A stretch of DNA of 64,000 nucleotides from the NCBI GenBank assembly GCA_910576125.1, contig CAJTHM010000001.1, positions 248,001 to 312,000 on the forward strand. Reading direction: 5' to 3'. Position numbers and translations under genes: made by a program. Numbering within the stretch: the first letter of the stretch is position 1; each line of letters opens with the position of its first letter. The notes beneath the pieces were generated by a model, which was given only the letters and a program-made list of their open reading frames with translations, was not told the origin of the DNA and made no database searches. Positions 33,662 through 43,149 of this stretch are shown here, piece after piece. The stretch comes from Lachnospiraceae bacterium. GTDB lineage: Bacteria > Bacillota > Clostridia > Lachnospirales > Lachnospiraceae.

Positions 33662-34171
33662 TTATGCCAATACTTCTTCAACGGATTTGCCACGGCTCTT
33701 CGCCACTTCCTCAGGGGATTTCAGCTGGCTTAAGCCGGTAATCGTTGCAAGGACTACATTCTGCTTGTTGTTGGAGCCAAGGGACTTGGTACGGATATTC
33801 TTAATGCCTGCGAGCTCGCACACCACACGTGCGGGACCGCCTGCGATGATACCGGTACCATCGGGAGCCTTCTTGAGCAGAACATTCGCCGAGCCATACT
33901 TGCCTATGAAATCATGGCTGATGGAATTGTTCTCATCCAGCGCCACCTGGACGAGATGCTTCATAGCGTCTTCCTTTCCCTTGCGGATGGCTTCAGGAAT
34001 TTCTACGGCCTTGCCAAGTCCTGCGCCTACGTGGCCATTGCCATCGCCTACAACTACCAGCGCTGTAAAGCGCATGTTGCGTCCGCCCTTTACGGTCTTG
34101 GCAACACGCTTGATGGCTACAACCTTATCGTTCAATTCGAACTGGCTTGCATCTATGATTGTGTGTTTCAT
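33662..34171 (-). CDS. rpsE: Ribosomal protein uS5
   Basis: A 169-residue 30S protein near the mRNA entry channel, involved in decoding fidelity and helicase action. It has the S5 dsRBD-like N-terminal domain with [39 protein letters not shown] (the signature) and the C-terminal [34 protein letters not shown]. Length is normal; the N-terminus [25 protein letters not shown] is shorter than in E. coli by a few residues. Confidence 0.98.
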   Translation of the reverse strand: MKHTIIDASQFELNDKVVAIKRVAKTVKGGRNMRFTALVVVGDGNGHVGAGLGKAVEIPEAIRKGKEDAMKHLVQVALDENNSISHDFIGKYGSANVLLKKAPDGTGIIAGGPARVVCELAGIKNIRTKSLGSNNKQNVVLATITGLSQLKSPEEVAKSRGKSVEEVLA

Positions 34172-34191
34172 GGTGTATTCCTCTTCCTTTC

Positions 34192-34560
34192 CTAGAATTC
34201 CAAGCCAGCTTCTCTGGCTGCGTCAGCTAATGCTGCAACTTTACCATGATATATATAACCGCCTCTGTCAAAGACAACTGTCGTGATGCCTTTTTCCACT
34301 GCCCTTTTGGCAATGACGGTACCAATATATTTTGCCGCAGCGACGTCATTGGTCTTCGTAAGTTCCGCCTTGATATCCTTCTCAAGGGTGGAAGCGGATA
34401 CTAATGTATTCCCAACTGTATCATCGATAATTTGAGCATACATATGATTATTGCTTCTGAAGACTGCCAGACGAGGCCTTTCGGCAGTGCCACTGAAGCG
34501 GTTACGAATTCTCATGTGCTTTTTCACACGTACTTCTTTTCTTGACTTCTTGTTAACCAT
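34192..34560 (-). CDS. rplR: Ribosomal protein uL18
   Basis: A 122-residue 5S rRNA-binding protein. It starts [46 protein letters not shown] and ends [28 protein letters not shown], the family signature. The ATG at 34560 is chosen over one two codons upstream, because AAGGAG is then at nine rather than three bases. It lies between rplF and rpsE. Confidence 0.97.
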   Translation of the reverse strand: MVNKKSRKEVRVKKHMRIRNRFSGTAERPRLAVFRSNNHMYAQIIDDTVGNTLVSASTLEKDIKAELTKTNDVAAAKYIGTVIAKRAVEKGITTVVFDRGGYIYHGKVAALADAAREAGLEF

Positions 34561-34580
34561 CTTCATACTCTCCTTATCTA

Positions 34581-35123
34581 TTATTTCTTACCAGTCTTAC
34601 CAACTTTACGTCTGATGACCTCATCGGCATACTTGATACCCTTGCCCTTGTAAGGCTCAGGCCTTCTCTTGTCTCTGATTTCAGCTGCAAACTGGCCAAC
34701 TTTCTCTTTATCGATACCCTTGATGATAATTACATTCTGTCCCTCTACCACGGACTCGATGCCCTCAGGGTCTTCCATCTCCACAGGATGGGAGTATCCA
34801 AGGTTCAAGGTCAGCTTCTTGCCGGCCTTTGCGGCCCTGTATCCTACGCCGTTCACCTCGAGTTTCTTCTCGTACCCTACAGTGACGCCTAGCACCATAT
34901 TATTGATGAGAGTTCTGGTCAGGCCGTGAAGGGATTTCATCTTCTTCAAATCATTAGGCCTGCTTACATGAATCTCCGCACCTTCCATCTTGATTTCCAT
35001 CTCAGCGGGTAAAACTCTCTCCAGAGTACCCTTGGGACCCTTTACGGTCACCTTGTTATTTTCTGCAATTTCCACAGTTACGCCTGCGGGAACCGCGATT
35101 GGCATTCTACCTATACGTGACAT
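34581..35123 (-). CDS. rplF: Ribosomal protein uL6
   Basis: A 180-residue 50S protein with two related alpha/beta domains near the factor-binding site. It begins [32 protein letters not shown] and ends with [28 protein letters not shown], the L6 signature 1. The spacer before it (35124-35280) carries copy E2 of the structured RNA element, directly after rpsH. Confidence 0.98.
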   Translation of the reverse strand: MSRIGRMPIAVPAGVTVEIAENNKVTVKGPKGTLERVLPAEMEIKMEGAEIHVSRPNDLKKMKSLHGLTRTLINNMVLGVTVGYEKKLEVNGVGYRAAKAGKKLTLNLGYSHPVEMEDPEGIESVVEGQNVIIIKGIDKEKVGQFAAEIRDKRRPEPYKGKGIKYADEVIRRKVGKTGKK

Positions 35124-35191
35124 GCCCGTACCTCCTATATTTTTGAATCATAAATTTTATTGCCAAAATGATATTGCCAGCCTGTAATCTT

Positions 35192-35278
35192 AGAAGAGCG
35201 CTTCCCTTGCGTTCTTCCGTGCGGGACTTAGATTTTCTTGGCGGGCGTCCTTTGGCCGCTTAGAAAATCCTCTCACAC
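35192..35278 (-). ncRNA. Structured RNA element, rpsH-rplF spacer (copy E2)
   Basis: On the minus strand GTGTG (within rc of 35271-35278) pairs with CGCAC (rc of 35219-35223). Inside is hairpin H1 (35231-35269), arm GATTTTCT/AGAAAATC around GCGGCCAAAGGACGCCCGCC. A further hairpin follows at 35194-35218 (GAAGAACGC with GCGCTCTTC, one mismatch). It starts two bases after the rpsH stop codon. The core is almost identical to E1, while the arms differ with pairing kept. Confidence 0.7.
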
Positions 35279-35280
35279 TT

Positions 35281-35682
35281 TTACCAAACAAAGGCAAGCA
35301 CTTCTCCCCCTACCTGAAGTTCACGGGCTTTCTTGTCCGTGATGACGCCCTGGTTGGTGGAAATGATGGCAATGCCTAAACCTCCCAGTACCCTGGGCAG
35401 CTCGTCCTTGCCCGCGTACACGCGCAGGCCCGGCTTGGAAATCCTCTTGATGCCGGAGATGATCTTCTCCTGCTTGTCAGCGCCATACTTCAGGGTGATA
35501 TGGATAGCCTTGAAGTTGCCGTCATCGATAACATCGTATTTTGTGATATAGCCCTCGTCAAAAAGAATCTGGGCAATTGCCAGCTTCATCTTGGAAGCAG
35601 GGATATCCACTGTATCATGCTTGGCAGCATTTGCATTACGGATTCTTGTAAGCATATCTGCAATAGGATCGCTCATTGTCAT
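35281..35682 (-). CDS. rpsH: Ribosomal protein uS8
   Basis: A 133-residue central-domain 16S-binding protein, a translational repressor of the spc operon in E. coli. It begins [46 protein letters not shown] and ends [31 protein letters not shown], the family signature. The ATG at 35682 has AAGGAGG in front; the frame is open 57 codons further, but that part is spacer. It follows the type Z rpsN. Confidence 0.97.
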   Translation of the reverse strand: MTMSDPIADMLTRIRNANAAKHDTVDIPASKMKLAIAQILFDEGYITKYDVIDDGNFKAIHITLKYGADKQEKIISGIKRISKPGLRVYAGKDELPRVLGGLGIAIISTNQGVITDKKARELQVGGEVLAFVW

Positions 35683-35744
35683 TATATTTTCCTCCTTCTT
35701 ACCAGCTTGCAGGCGAGCAACCTGCCTGCCTACTTGCACTGACT

Positions 35745-35930
35745 TTACCAGCTCGCCTTTTTGACGCCGGGAATCTGCCCCTTGTATGCCAATTCGCGGA
35801 AGCAGACTCTGCAAATGCCATACTTTCTTAAGTAAGCGTGGGGACGGCCACAAATCCTGCAGCGTGTGTAAGCCTGTGTGGAGAACTTAGGCTTGCGCTG
35901 CTGTTTAATCTTCATCGATGTCTTAGCCAT
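35745..35930 (-). CDS. rpsN: Ribosomal protein uS14, zinc-binding type
   Basis: A 61-residue short S14 with four cysteines, CRIC near residue 24 and CRVC near 40 (motif [20 protein letters not shown]), characteristic of the zinc-binding (type Z) form. It ends [18 protein letters not shown]. It lies between rplE and rpsH. No second, zinc-free copy is in the window. Confidence 0.97.
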   Translation of the reverse strand: MAKTSMKIKQQRKPKFSTQAYTRCRICGRPHAYLRKYGICRVCFRELAYKGQIPGVKKASW

Positions 35931-35945
35931 GAAAAATCTACCTCC

Positions 35946-36488
35946 TTATTGTTTTGCGAAAGGCATATTGAACAGTGTCAGCAGCTCGCGCGCTTCTTCA
36001 TCGGTCTTCGCGGTGGTCACGATGATGACGTCCATGCCTCTGGTCTTGTCAATCTTGTCATACTCGATTTCAGGAAAGATGAACTGCTCCTTGATGCCAA
36101 GGGCATAGTTCCCTCTGCCGTCGAACGCGTTGGGATTGACGCCTCTGAAGTCACGTACACGGGGCAGCGCCAGATTCACCAGACGATCGAGAAACTCATA
36201 CATCTTCTCGCCGCGCAGAGTGGTCTTGCAGCCGATGTTCATCCCCTCACGAATCTTGAAATTCGCGATAGACTTCTTCGCCTTGGTGAGGACTGCCTTC
36301 TGGCCGGTGATGATTTCCATGTCAGACACGGCATTCTCAAGAACTTTCGGATTTTCCTTTGCTTCGCCGACACCCATATTGATGACGATTTTCTCGAGCT
36401 TGGGAACTTCCATCACATTCTTATATCCAAATTTCTTCGTCATTGCGTCTACGACCGTCTCGTAGTACGTCTCCTTATATCTTGCCAC
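35946..36488 (-). CDS. rplE: Ribosomal protein uL5
   Basis: A 180-residue 5S rRNA-binding protein. The start shown is the GTG at 36488 ([13 protein letters not shown]), with GGAGG nine bases upstream; relatives begin at this point. The conserved [24 protein letters not shown], and [30 protein letters not shown] are present. The upstream in-frame stretch is spacer and contains a hairpin (CAACTGTGTG/CACACAGTT). Confidence 0.96.
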   Translation of the reverse strand: MARYKETYYETVVDAMTKKFGYKNVMEVPKLEKIVINMGVGEAKENPKVLENAVSDMEIITGQKAVLTKAKKSIANFKIREGMNIGCKTTLRGEKMYEFLDRLVNLALPRVRDFRGVNPNAFDGRGNYALGIKEQFIFPEIEYDKIDKTRGMDVIIVTTAKTDEEARELLTLFNMPFAKQ

Positions 36489-36530
36489 TTTTACGCTCCT
36501 CCTTCCCAAACTGTGTGACACACAGTTGGA

Positions 36531-36842
36531 TTAATCAATCACTTCGCCTGTCTTCTTAGCGAAACGAACCTTTTTGTCTCCTTCCATCTTGAAGCCGACT
36601 CTTGTAGGCTGTCCCTTATAGACAAGCATTACGTTGGAGATGTCAATAGGGGCTTCCCTCTGAACGATACCGCCGTTGGGGTTCGCGGCTGAGGGCTTCG
36701 CATGCTTTGTGATCATGTTCACGCCTTCTACTATGACCCTGTGCTTCTTCGCATCTATGGAAACTACTTTTCCCTCTGCATTGCAATCTTTGCCGGCAAT
36801 CACCTTAACGGTGTCGCCTTTCTTAATCTTCAACATAGCCAT
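36531..36842 (-). CDS. rplX: Ribosomal protein uL24
   Basis: A 103-residue assembly-initiator protein with the KOW motif [45 protein letters not shown] at the N-terminus. It ends [23 protein letters not shown]. Length is normal for Firmicutes. The gene follows rplN by 14 bases. Confidence 0.97.
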   Translation of the reverse strand: MAMLKIKKGDTVKVIAGKDCNAEGKVVSIDAKKHRVIVEGVNMITKHAKPSAANPNGGIVQREAPIDISNVMLVYKGQPTRVGFKMEGDKKVRFAKKTGEVID

Positions 36843-36856
36843 GTGTGGGCACCTCC

Positions 36857-37225
36857 TTATAACACTTCCGGAGCCAGAGATACGATTCTCATGAACTGTT
36901 TTTCACGAAGCTCTCTCGCTACCGGCCCAAAAATACGGGTTCCTCTGGGTGTCTTGTCTTCCTTGATGATTACAGCTGCGTTCTCATCAAATCTGATGTA
37001 GGAACCATCCTTGCGGCGCACCTCTTTCACAGTGCGGACCACCACTGCCTTGACCACGTCACCTTTCTTCACAACGCCGCCTGGTGTTGCATCTTTTACA
37101 GTCGCAACGATTATATCGCCAACATGCGCATATCTTCTCGTAGAGCCGCCCATGACGCGGATGCACAAAAGTTCCTTTGCACCGGTATTATCAGCGACTT
37201 TCAATCTTGTCTCCTGCTGAATCAT
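36857..37225 (-). CDS. rplN: Ribosomal protein uL14
   Basis: A 122-residue 50S protein forming bridge B8 with 16S rRNA. It starts [50 protein letters not shown] and ends [16 protein letters not shown]. The ATG at 37225 follows GGAGGAAAATC; the ten codons before it in the frame are not family sequence. Confidence 0.98.
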   Translation of the reverse strand: MIQQETRLKVADNTGAKELLCIRVMGGSTRRYAHVGDIIVATVKDATPGGVVKKGDVVKAVVVRTVKEVRRKDGSYIRFDENAAVIIKEDKTPRGTRIFGPVARELREKQFMRIVSLAPEVL

Positions 37226-37277
37226 GATTTTCCTCCTTTGCCGTACTACGGCCAAATTTCACATGAACCGGCCAAAT

Positions 37278-37532
37278 TTATTTGGCTTTCTCTATGATTT
37301 CGACAAGTCTCCATCTCTTGTCCTTAGACAGGGGCCTTGTCTCCATGACCTTGACGGTATCTCCGATATTGCATTCGTTCTTCTCGTCATGGGCTTTCAG
37401 CTTGTAGGTCCTCTTTATGATTTTCTTATAACGGGGATGCTTTACATGCTCTTCGATAGCTACGACTACTGTCTTATCCATCTTGTTACTGGTAACTTTG
37501 CCAGTACGCACTTTTCTCAAATTTCTTTCCAC
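37278..37532 (-). CDS. rpsQ: Ribosomal protein uS17
   Basis: An 84-residue primary 16S-binding protein with an OB fold: [50 protein letters not shown] and [28 protein letters not shown]. The start shown is the GTG at 37532, with AAAGGAG seven bases before it. The ORF extends ten codons further, without homology. Confidence 0.97.
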   Translation of the reverse strand: MERNLRKVRTGKVTSNKMDKTVVVAIEEHVKHPRYKKIIKRTYKLKAHDEKNECNIGDTVKVMETRPLSKDKRWRLVEIIEKAK

Positions 37533-37562
37533 GATTAATCTCCTTTCATTGCCCTGGGACAA

Positions 37563-37766
37563 TTACGCTCTTGACTTCTCGGTTATGACTGTGTTAATAC
37601 GTGCAATATTCTTCCTGACTTCCTTGATTCTTGCAGTATTGTCCAGCTGATTGGTTGCGTTCTGGAATCTCAAATTGAAAAGCTCTTTCTTTGCAGCAAC
37701 AAGATCCTTATTCAACTCTTCCACGGACTTGTTCTTTAATTCTTCTACAAACTTACTAGATTTCAT
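37563..37766 (-). CDS. rpmC: Ribosomal protein uL29
   Basis: A 67-residue two-helix 50S protein at the exit tunnel, where it docks trigger factor and SRP. Its sequence [56 protein letters not shown] is typical. Its ATG overlaps the rplP stop by one base, implying coupling. Confidence 0.97.
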   Translation of the reverse strand: MKSSKFVEELKNKSVEELNKDLVAAKKELFNLRFQNATNQLDNTARIKEVRKNIARINTVITEKSRA

Positions 37767-38194
37767 TATTCTACACCGCCTTCCGAATCTGCCTTTGCAA
37801 TGATTTTACATTTGCAGGGAAGCTTATGCATTGCCAGACGCAGCGCTTCCTTTGCCTGATCCTCGGGAACACCGGCAATCTCAAACATCACACGGCCGGG
37901 CTTTACGACTGCTACCCAATACTCTACAGAACCTTTACCGGAACCCATACGGGTCTCAGCGGGCTTCGCTGTCACGGGCTTGTCAGGGAAAATCTTAATC
38001 CACACTTGTCCGGTACGCTTTGTGTAACGGGTAAGGGCGATACGGGCTGCCTCAATCTGATTGGACTTGATCCAGCAGGGCTCTGTAGCCACTAAGCCAT
38101 ACTCTCCGTGAGTGATGGTATTGCCCCTGGATGCCTTGCCTGCCAGGCTGCCGCGGAACTGTTTACGATGCTTTACTCTTTTAGGCATTAACAT
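37766..38194 (-). CDS. rplP: Ribosomal protein uL16
   Basis: A 142-residue 50S protein near the A-site tRNA elbow. It begins [36 protein letters not shown] and includes [28 protein letters not shown], the second family signature. The ATG at 38194 lies next to the rpsC stop (one-base overlap) and has GGGAG nine bases upstream. The usual L16 starts with MLMPKR, which supports this choice over the internal Met. Confidence 0.98.
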   Translation of the reverse strand: MLMPKRVKHRKQFRGSLAGKASRGNTITHGEYGLVATEPCWIKSNQIEAARIALTRYTKRTGQVWIKIFPDKPVTAKPAETRMGSGKGSVEYWVAVVKPGRVMFEIAGVPEDQAKEALRLAMHKLPCKCKIIAKADSEGGVE

Positions 38195-38853
38195 TATTTA
38201 TCACTCCCTTCCGTCTGATTTCCTTTTGTGGGAAGTATCTCGCCTTTATAAATCCAAACCTTGACTCCAACCTTGCCGTAGGTGGTATCTGCCTCCGCGA
38301 AGCCATAGTCGATGTCCGCCCTCAGGGTCTGAAGGGGAATCGTGCCCTCGCTGTAGAACTCGGTACGGGCGATATCCGCGCCGCCCAGACGTCCGGCACA
38401 TGCCGCCTTGATGCCCAGAGCGCCGGATTTCATGGTCCTGCCCATGCAGGATTTCATGGCACGTCTGAAAGACACGCGGTTCTCCAGCTGCTGGGCGATG
38501 TTCTCGGCTACCAGCTGGGCATCCTTGTCCGGCCTCTTGATCTCCTTGATGTCGATCAGGACTTTCTTGTCGGTCATCTTGGAAAGCTCAGTCTTTGTGA
38601 TTTCGATTTCAGCACCGCCCTTACCGATGATGACACCGGGCTTTGCGGTATGGATGATGACTCTGATGCGGTCAGATGCCCTCTCGATTTCAATCTTGGA
38701 GACACCCGCGCTGTATAATTTCTTCTTCAGGTACTTTCTGATGTTGTAATCTTCCACAAGATAATCTGAAAAATCAGACTCAGCGTACCATCTGGAATCC
38801 CATTCTTTAATAACTCCGACTCTTAAGCCATGAGGATTAACTTTCTGTCCCAT
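38194..38853 (-). CDS. rpsC: Ribosomal protein uS3
   Basis: A 219-residue 30S protein at the mRNA entrance. It has [25 protein letters not shown] at the N-terminus, the KH domain with [15 protein letters not shown], and the C-terminal signature [55 protein letters not shown]. Normal length and place after rplV. Confidence 0.98.
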   Translation of the reverse strand: MGQKVNPHGLRVGVIKEWDSRWYAESDFSDYLVEDYNIRKYLKKKLYSAGVSKIEIERASDRIRVIIHTAKPGVIIGKGGAEIEITKTELSKMTDKKVLIDIKEIKRPDKDAQLVAENIAQQLENRVSFRRAMKSCMGRTMKSGALGIKAACAGRLGGADIARTEFYSEGTIPLQTLRADIDYGFAEADTTYGKVGVKVWIYKGEILPTKGNQTEGSDK

Positions 38854-38873
38854 TTATTCGTCCGCTCCTTTCC

Positions 38874-39263
38874 TTACTTCCTCTCGTCCAGCACAACAGT
38901 GATATGGCTTGTTCTCTTCTCGATCCTGTAAGCACGGCCCTGCGCCCTGGGCTGGATACGCTTCATGGTAGGCCCCTTATTCGCATAGCATTCCGCGACA
39001 TACAGGTTCTCCTTGTTCATGCCATTGTTGTTCTCAGCATTCGCCATTGCCGATTCAATCAGCTTCTTGATAAGGCCGGAAGCATATCTGGGATTATATT
39101 CCAAAATAGCAAGTGCGGTCTGCACATCCTTGCCTCTGACAGCGTCCAGTACGAAGCAAGCTTTCTGTACGGACACTCTCGCATAAGACAATTTTGCTGA
39201 AGGTCTCGGATCCTTCTGTGCATTTCTCTCTCTCTTAATCTGACTTCTATGTCCCTTAGCCAT
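38874..39263 (-). CDS. rplV: Ribosomal protein uL22
   Basis: A 129-residue 50S protein whose hairpin lines the exit tunnel and where macrolide-resistance mutations map. It has SYARVSVQKACFVLDAVRGKDVQTALAILEYNPRYASGLIKKLIESAMANAENN and ENLYVAECYANKGPTMKRIQPRAQGRAYRIEKRTSHITVVLDE, the family signature. The spacer to rpsS is 88 bases and holds the hairpin 39298-39343. Confidence 0.98.
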   Translation of the reverse strand: MAKGHRSQIKRERNAQKDPRPSAKLSYARVSVQKACFVLDAVRGKDVQTALAILEYNPRYASGLIKKLIESAMANAENNNGMNKENLYVAECYANKGPTMKRIQPRAQGRAYRIEKRTSHITVVLDERK

Positions 39264-39297
39264 TAATCTAAACCCTCCTTAATCCTTACCTAACCTT

Positions 39298-39343
39298 GGA
39301 CTTCTTCTCGTCCCTGCCGCAATACGGCCATGAGAGAAGTCCG
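39298..39343 (-). repeat. Hairpin in the rpsS-rplV spacer
   Basis: On the minus strand GGACTTCTCTC pairs imperfectly with GAGAAGAAGTCC across an inner GCCG/CGGC pair. It resembles the other intergenic hairpins of this operon but lacks the CAAAGGACGCC core and the closing-stem arrangement. It is not followed by a T-tract, so a terminator is unlikely. Confidence 0.5.
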
Positions 39344-39351
39344 CGCCCAGG

Positions 39352-39633
39352 CTATCTGACCTTCGATTTCTTCTCGTCCTTACCGTGGCCGCGGTAGGTT
39401 CTGGTCGCTACGAACTCGCCCAGCTTATGGCCAACCATGTCCTCGGTAACATATACAGGTACATGCTTTCTGCCATCATGAACCGCAATCGTGTGTCCCA
39501 CAAAGGAAGGGAAAATCGTGGAACGACGGGACCAAGTCTTGATGACCTGCTTCTGTCCGGAAGCATTCAAAGCATCTATTTTCTTTAACAGGCTTTCATC
39601 TGCGAAAGGCCCTTTTTTCAGTGATCTAGCCAT
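39352..39633 (-). CDS. rpsS: Ribosomal protein uS19
   Basis: A 93-residue 30S head protein: [83 protein letters not shown], ending KKSKVR. All of this is family-typical. It lies between rplB and rplV. Confidence 0.98.
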   Translation of the reverse strand: MARSLKKGPFADESLLKKIDALNASGQKQVIKTWSRRSTIFPSFVGHTIAVHDGRKHVPVYVTEDMVGHKLGEFVATRTYRGHGKDEKKSKVR

Positions 39634-39652
39634 TATCTTTCCTCCTCATTTA

Positions 39653-40495
39653 TTACTTGATCGCTCTGCCGTCACGTCTTCTCACAATCAGCTTATTGGA
39701 AGCCTTCTTAGCCTTACGTGTCTTAAGGCCCAGTGCGGGCTTGCCCCAAGGAGTGGAGGGACCGGGACGTCCGATACCCGTCTTGCCTTCGCCGCCGCCG
39801 TGAGGATGGTCATTGGGGTTCATTACGGAACCGCGGACCGTAGGACGGATGCCCATGTGACGCTTACGTCCGGCCTTACCGATGTTGATCAGGTTGTGGT
39901 CAGCGTTGCCTACGACGCCCACCGTAGCGCGGCATACAAGGGGAACCATTCTCATCTCGCCTGAAGGGAGACGCAAGGTGGCGTATTTGCCCTCTTTTGC
40001 CATCAGCTGCGCGCTGTTGCCCGCAGAACGAGCCATCTGGCCGCCCTTGCCGGGATACAACTCGATATTGTGTACCTGAGTACCTACCGGAATCTCAGAT
40101 AAAGGCAGGCAGTTGCCTACTCTTACTTCGGCCTGGGGTCCGTTCATGACCTTCATGCCGTCGGTCAGTCCCTGAGGAGCAAGGATATAGGATTTCTGGC
40201 CGTCTGCATAGCAGATCAGCGCAATGTTGGCGGATCTGTTGGGATCGTACTCGATACCGATGACTGTTGCAGGAATGCCATCCTTATTTCTCTTGAAATC
40301 AACCAGTCTGTACTTTCTTCTGCAGCCGCCGCCCTTGTGCCTCACGGTAATCTTACCCTGATTGTTGCGGCCTGAATGTTTCTTTAAGGAAACGCAAAGG
40401 CTCTTCTCCGGTGTCTTCTTCGTAATCTCCGAGAAATCAGAGCCCGTCATATGCCTTCTGGAAGGTGTATAGGGACGATATGTCTTGATTCCCAT
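39653..40495 (-). CDS. rplB: Ribosomal protein uL2
   Basis: A 280-residue, highly conserved 50S protein needed for subunit joining and peptidyl transfer. It begins [21 protein letters not shown], has [28 protein letters not shown] and the C-terminal signature [60 protein letters not shown], including the functionally important His. It follows rplW with an 84-base gap that contains a short GC hairpin. Confidence 0.98.
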   Translation of the reverse strand: MGIKTYRPYTPSRRHMTGSDFSEITKKTPEKSLCVSLKKHSGRNNQGKITVRHKGGGCRRKYRLVDFKRNKDGIPATVIGIEYDPNRSANIALICYADGQKSYILAPQGLTDGMKVMNGPQAEVRVGNCLPLSEIPVGTQVHNIELYPGKGGQMARSAGNSAQLMAKEGKYATLRLPSGEMRMVPLVCRATVGVVGNADHNLINIGKAGRKRHMGIRPTVRGSVMNPNDHPHGGGEGKTGIGRPGPSTPWGKPALGLKTRKAKKASNKLIVRRRDGRAIK

Positions 40496-40579
40496 TTGTC
40501 TATTCTCCTTTACTATGATTCTTTGCGCGGCTGCTCTCCCGCAGCCACATACTTAAATCCGACTCTGCGCTGTTATTTA

Positions 40580-40879
40580 TCACAAACCAGCGTAGATTTC
40601 GATGTCCTTGCTGTCCTCGGTGAGCTTGACGATAGCTTTCTTGGTCTTGGCAGTGGTTCCTACCACAGTGCCGCGTCTCTTCTCCTTGCCCTTGCAGTTC
40701 ATGGTGTTGACACGCTCCACTTTTGTGCCCTCGAACATCTTCTCGACAGCCTCTTTAATCTGGCTCTTATTCGCTTCGGGATGAACCAGGAAAGTATATT
40801 CTTTCGCGGCCATTCCGTTCATGCTCTTCTCGGTGATTACCGGTTTGAGGATTACGTCATAATATTTGATATCTGCCAT
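40580..40879 (-). CDS. rplW: Ribosomal protein uL23
   Basis: A 99-residue 50S tunnel-exit protein that docks trigger factor. Its sequence [56 protein letters not shown] is typical, as is the central loop. Its ATG overlaps the rplD stop by one base. Confidence 0.97.
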   Translation of the reverse strand: MADIKYYDVILKPVITEKSMNGMAAKEYTFLVHPEANKSQIKEAVEKMFEGTKVERVNTMNCKGKEKRRGTVVGTTAKTKKAIVKLTEDSKDIEIYAGL

Positions 40880-41499
40880 TATGCAAACACCTCCTCTATC
40901 TTTGCCACAGCATCCTTTGTCAGGACTACCGTCTTTGCCTTCATGATGTCGTAGGTATTGATCATGTTCGCCAGGGCCGTATTGATATCAGCAAGATTCC
41001 TTGCGGACATTACCACATTCTGATCGTTCTCGGCGATGACCACCAGACCCTTTTCAACTTTCAGATTGTTCATCACTGCCACAAATTTCTTTGTCTTGAT
41101 TTCATCCAGCTTCAGTTCGTCAAGCACAATCAGGTTGTTGCCCTGCACTTTGCTGGTCAGCGCGGATTTCAGCGCCGCTCTCTTCTCTTTCTTGTTCATC
41201 TTGAAAGAATAATCCCTGGGAACGGGCGCGAACACCACGCCGCCGCCGGTCCACTGGGGAGACCTGGTGGATCCCTGTCTTGCGTGGCCGGTCCCTTTCT
41301 GTCTCCAGGGCTTTCTTCCGCCTCCGGATACCTCGCCGCGGGTCTTCGCTTTCTGGGTTCCCTGACGTTTATTTGCAAGCTGCTGTACAACTGCCATGTG
41401 TACCAGATGCTCATTAACCTTCACACCAAATACCGCATCGTTTAATTCGATTGTACCGACTTCCTTGCCTTCCATATTATAAACAGATACGCTTGCCAT
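40879..41499 (-). CDS. rplD: Ribosomal protein uL4
   Basis: A 206-residue 50S protein with an extended loop reaching the tunnel constriction ([53 protein letters not shown]). In E. coli L4 also represses the S10 operon through its leader; here the operon has a long structured leader too (42676-42990). The C-terminal [23 protein letters not shown] is family-typical. It lies between rplC and rplW. Confidence 0.97.
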   Translation of the reverse strand: MASVSVYNMEGKEVGTIELNDAVFGVKVNEHLVHMAVVQQLANKRQGTQKAKTRGEVSGGGRKPWRQKGTGHARQGSTRSPQWTGGGVVFAPVPRDYSFKMNKKEKRAALKSALTSKVQGNNLIVLDELKLDEIKTKKFVAVMNNLKVEKGLVVIAENDQNVVMSARNLADINTALANMINTYDIMKAKTVVLTKDAVAKIEEVFA

Positions 41500-41525
41500 A
41501 TGATTGGCCCTCCTTTCGCATTAAA

Positions 41526-42209
41526 CTAGCATTCTACCTTTACGGTCTCTTTGATGGTTACTAATCCCTTCTTGGGACCGGGCACTGAGCCCTTTATCAG
41601 CAGCAGATTCTTCTCCGCGTCCACTCTCACGACTTCCAGATTCTGCACTGTCACCTTTACACATCCCATATGGCCGGGCATTCCCTTGCCCTTGAACACG
41701 CGGCTGGGGGAGGAACATGCGCCGTTGGATCCCTGATGGCGATGGAACTTGGAACCGTGCTTCATGGGTCCTCTGTGCTGTCCGTGTCTCTTAATCGCGC
41801 CCTGGAATCCCTTACCTTTAGAGATTGCGGACGCGTCTATCTTATCGCCCTGCTCGAAGATATCCGCCTTAATCTCTGCGCCCAGCGCATACTCTTCAGC
41901 GTTCTCGAACTTGAATTCTCTCACATATCTCTTGGGGCTGACGCCGGCTTTCTTGAAATGGCCCTGCTCAGGCTTGGTAGCGCCATGTCTGTGGATGACC
42001 TCGCGCTTTCCGCTGGCATCCTTGTTGATGATTCTCTCTTTCTTGTCAACAAAGCCTACCTGCACTGCCTTGTAGCCATCGTTTTCCACTGTCTTGATCT
42101 GCGTCACTACGCAGGGGCCTGCCTGAAGGACGGTTACGGGAATCAGCATGCCGTCTTCGGCGAAGATCTGTGTCATTCCGACTTTTGTAGCCAAAATTGC
42201 TTTCTTCAT
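41526..42209 (-). CDS. rplC: Ribosomal protein uL3
   Basis: A 227-residue assembly-initiator protein close to the peptidyl-transferase centre: [40 protein letters not shown] at the N-terminus, and [53 protein letters not shown] at the end. Compared with the ~210-residue form it has an insert around [27 protein letters not shown]. The spacer to rpsJ (about 150 bases) contains a GC-rich hairpin (GAGCGGGGAACCGCTC). Confidence 0.97.
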   Translation of the reverse strand: MKKAILATKVGMTQIFAEDGMLIPVTVLQAGPCVVTQIKTVENDGYKAVQVGFVDKKERIINKDASGKREVIHRHGATKPEQGHFKKAGVSPKRYVREFKFENAEEYALGAEIKADIFEQGDKIDASAISKGKGFQGAIKRHGQHRGPMKHGSKFHRHQGSNGACSSPSRVFKGKGMPGHMGCVKVTVQNLEVVRVDAEKNLLLIKGSVPGPKKGLVTIKETVKVEC

Positions 42210-42357
42210 GTTTCCTCTCTTTCTGCCCTGAGGGCTTCATCTACATAGCGGACCACATCAGCCACCGTTGCGCCGCGGCCGTGAGCGGTTCCCCGCTCCC
42301 TGTGTTCATACGTCTAAGTAGAGGTCAAATCCAAATCGGTAATCCGATCCGAATCAC

Positions 42358-42675
42358 TTATTTGGTTCTCATTTTGATATCGATGTACACACCGGCAGGC
42401 ATCTCCAGCCTCTGCAGGGCATCCACCGTCTTCTGGGTGGGCGCGATGATATCGATCAGCCTCTTGTGGGTCCTCTGCTCGAACTGCTCTCTGGAATCCT
42501 TGTACTTGTGCACCGCCCTCAGAATGGTCACTACTTCCTTTTTCGTAGGAAGAGGAACGGGGCCGCTCACCTCGGATCCGGTCTTCTTTACAGTCTCGAT
42601 AATCTTCTTCGCGGATGCATCAACCAGCTGGTGCTCGTACGCCTTCAATGTGATTCTCATTACTTGACTTGCCAT
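42358..42675 (-). CDS. rpsJ: Ribosomal protein uS10
   Basis: A 105-residue 30S head protein, which also acts with NusB in antitermination (NusE). It has [71 protein letters not shown], and the signature is unmistakable. It is the first gene of the S10 operon. The ATG at 42675 follows AAAGGAGG; the MASQV extension is normal in the family. Confidence 0.98.
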   Translation of the reverse strand: MASQVMRITLKAYEHQLVDASAKKIIETVKKTGSEVSGPVPLPTKKEVVTILRAVHKYKDSREQFEQRTHKRLIDIIAPTQKTVDALQRLEMPAGVYIDIKMRTK

Positions 42676-42990
42676 AAAAAAAGTCGCCTCCTTTTCGCAC
42701 TTTTAAGATGAAAATGTAAATTTTCATAAGCGAAAAACATTTTTCATAAGTGAAAAACATTTTCACTTTAGTACGACAAGTGGTGACTGTACACTCTCCC
42801 GTGTGTGTCCTGGCCTCTCACGCAACACTCTCGATTCCGGAACTCCACATTCGGGACTGCATATCTGCAGAATTTTAATCGGTACAGTGACTTGTCGTCA
42901 GTTTCAATCTTGACATTCGCTCCACGGAAAACCCAATCGCCATTGCTGCCGACCAGCAACCTCACGCTTCACAGCTATCATGTCACAGCA
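42676..42990 (-). ncRNA. Structured 5' leader of the S10 operon
   Basis: Transcription from the promoter at 42997-43025 gives an untranslated leader of about 310 bases before rpsJ. A long-range stem is visible: ACGACAAGT...ACTGTAC (rc of 42882-42898) pairs with GTACAGT...ACTTGTCGT (rc of 42773-42792), 9 bp plus 7 bp around a small internal loop, enclosing about 90 bases. Closer to rpsJ, a 20-base unit (TTTTCATAAGYGAAAAACAT) is repeated in tandem at 42721-42760. A regulatory role, by analogy with E. coli L4 control, is an inference. Confidence 0.55.
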
Positions 42991-42996
42991 ATTCTT

Positions 42997-43025
42997 AGTA
43001 TACATGGCAATTCCTTACTTTGCAA
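42997..43025 (-). promoter_or_regulatory. Promoter of the S10-spc-alpha operon
   Basis: TTGCAA (43020-43025) and TATACT (rc of 42997-43002) with a 17-base spacer on the minus strand. It is divergent from the methyltransferase promoter region and lies about 320 bases from rpsJ. Confidence 0.75.
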
Positions 43026-43069
43026 GATATTTTTGAAAAATTTTGTATTTTTTTTAGTACAATCTGTTC

Positions 43070-43099
43070 TTGGGAAAACAAATGACTTTTTCCTATAAA
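43070..43099 (+). promoter_or_regulatory. Candidate promoter of the methyltransferase gene
   Basis: TTGGGA at 43070-43075, an 18-base spacer and TATAAA at 43094-43099. An alternative with TTGAAA and TACAAT (43033-43063) has a 19-base spacer. Both lie upstream of the ATG at 43150. Confidence 0.4.
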
Positions 43100-43149
43100 T
43101 ATGCTTTAATAAAAACCAAAAGAAAACAGAAAGAATCGAGGAAACGAAT

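Noticed and set aside
42768..42965. Leader peptide of 65 residues ahead of rpsJ
   Set aside because: No ribosome site is convincing and the composition is odd. The region reads better as a folded RNA leader.
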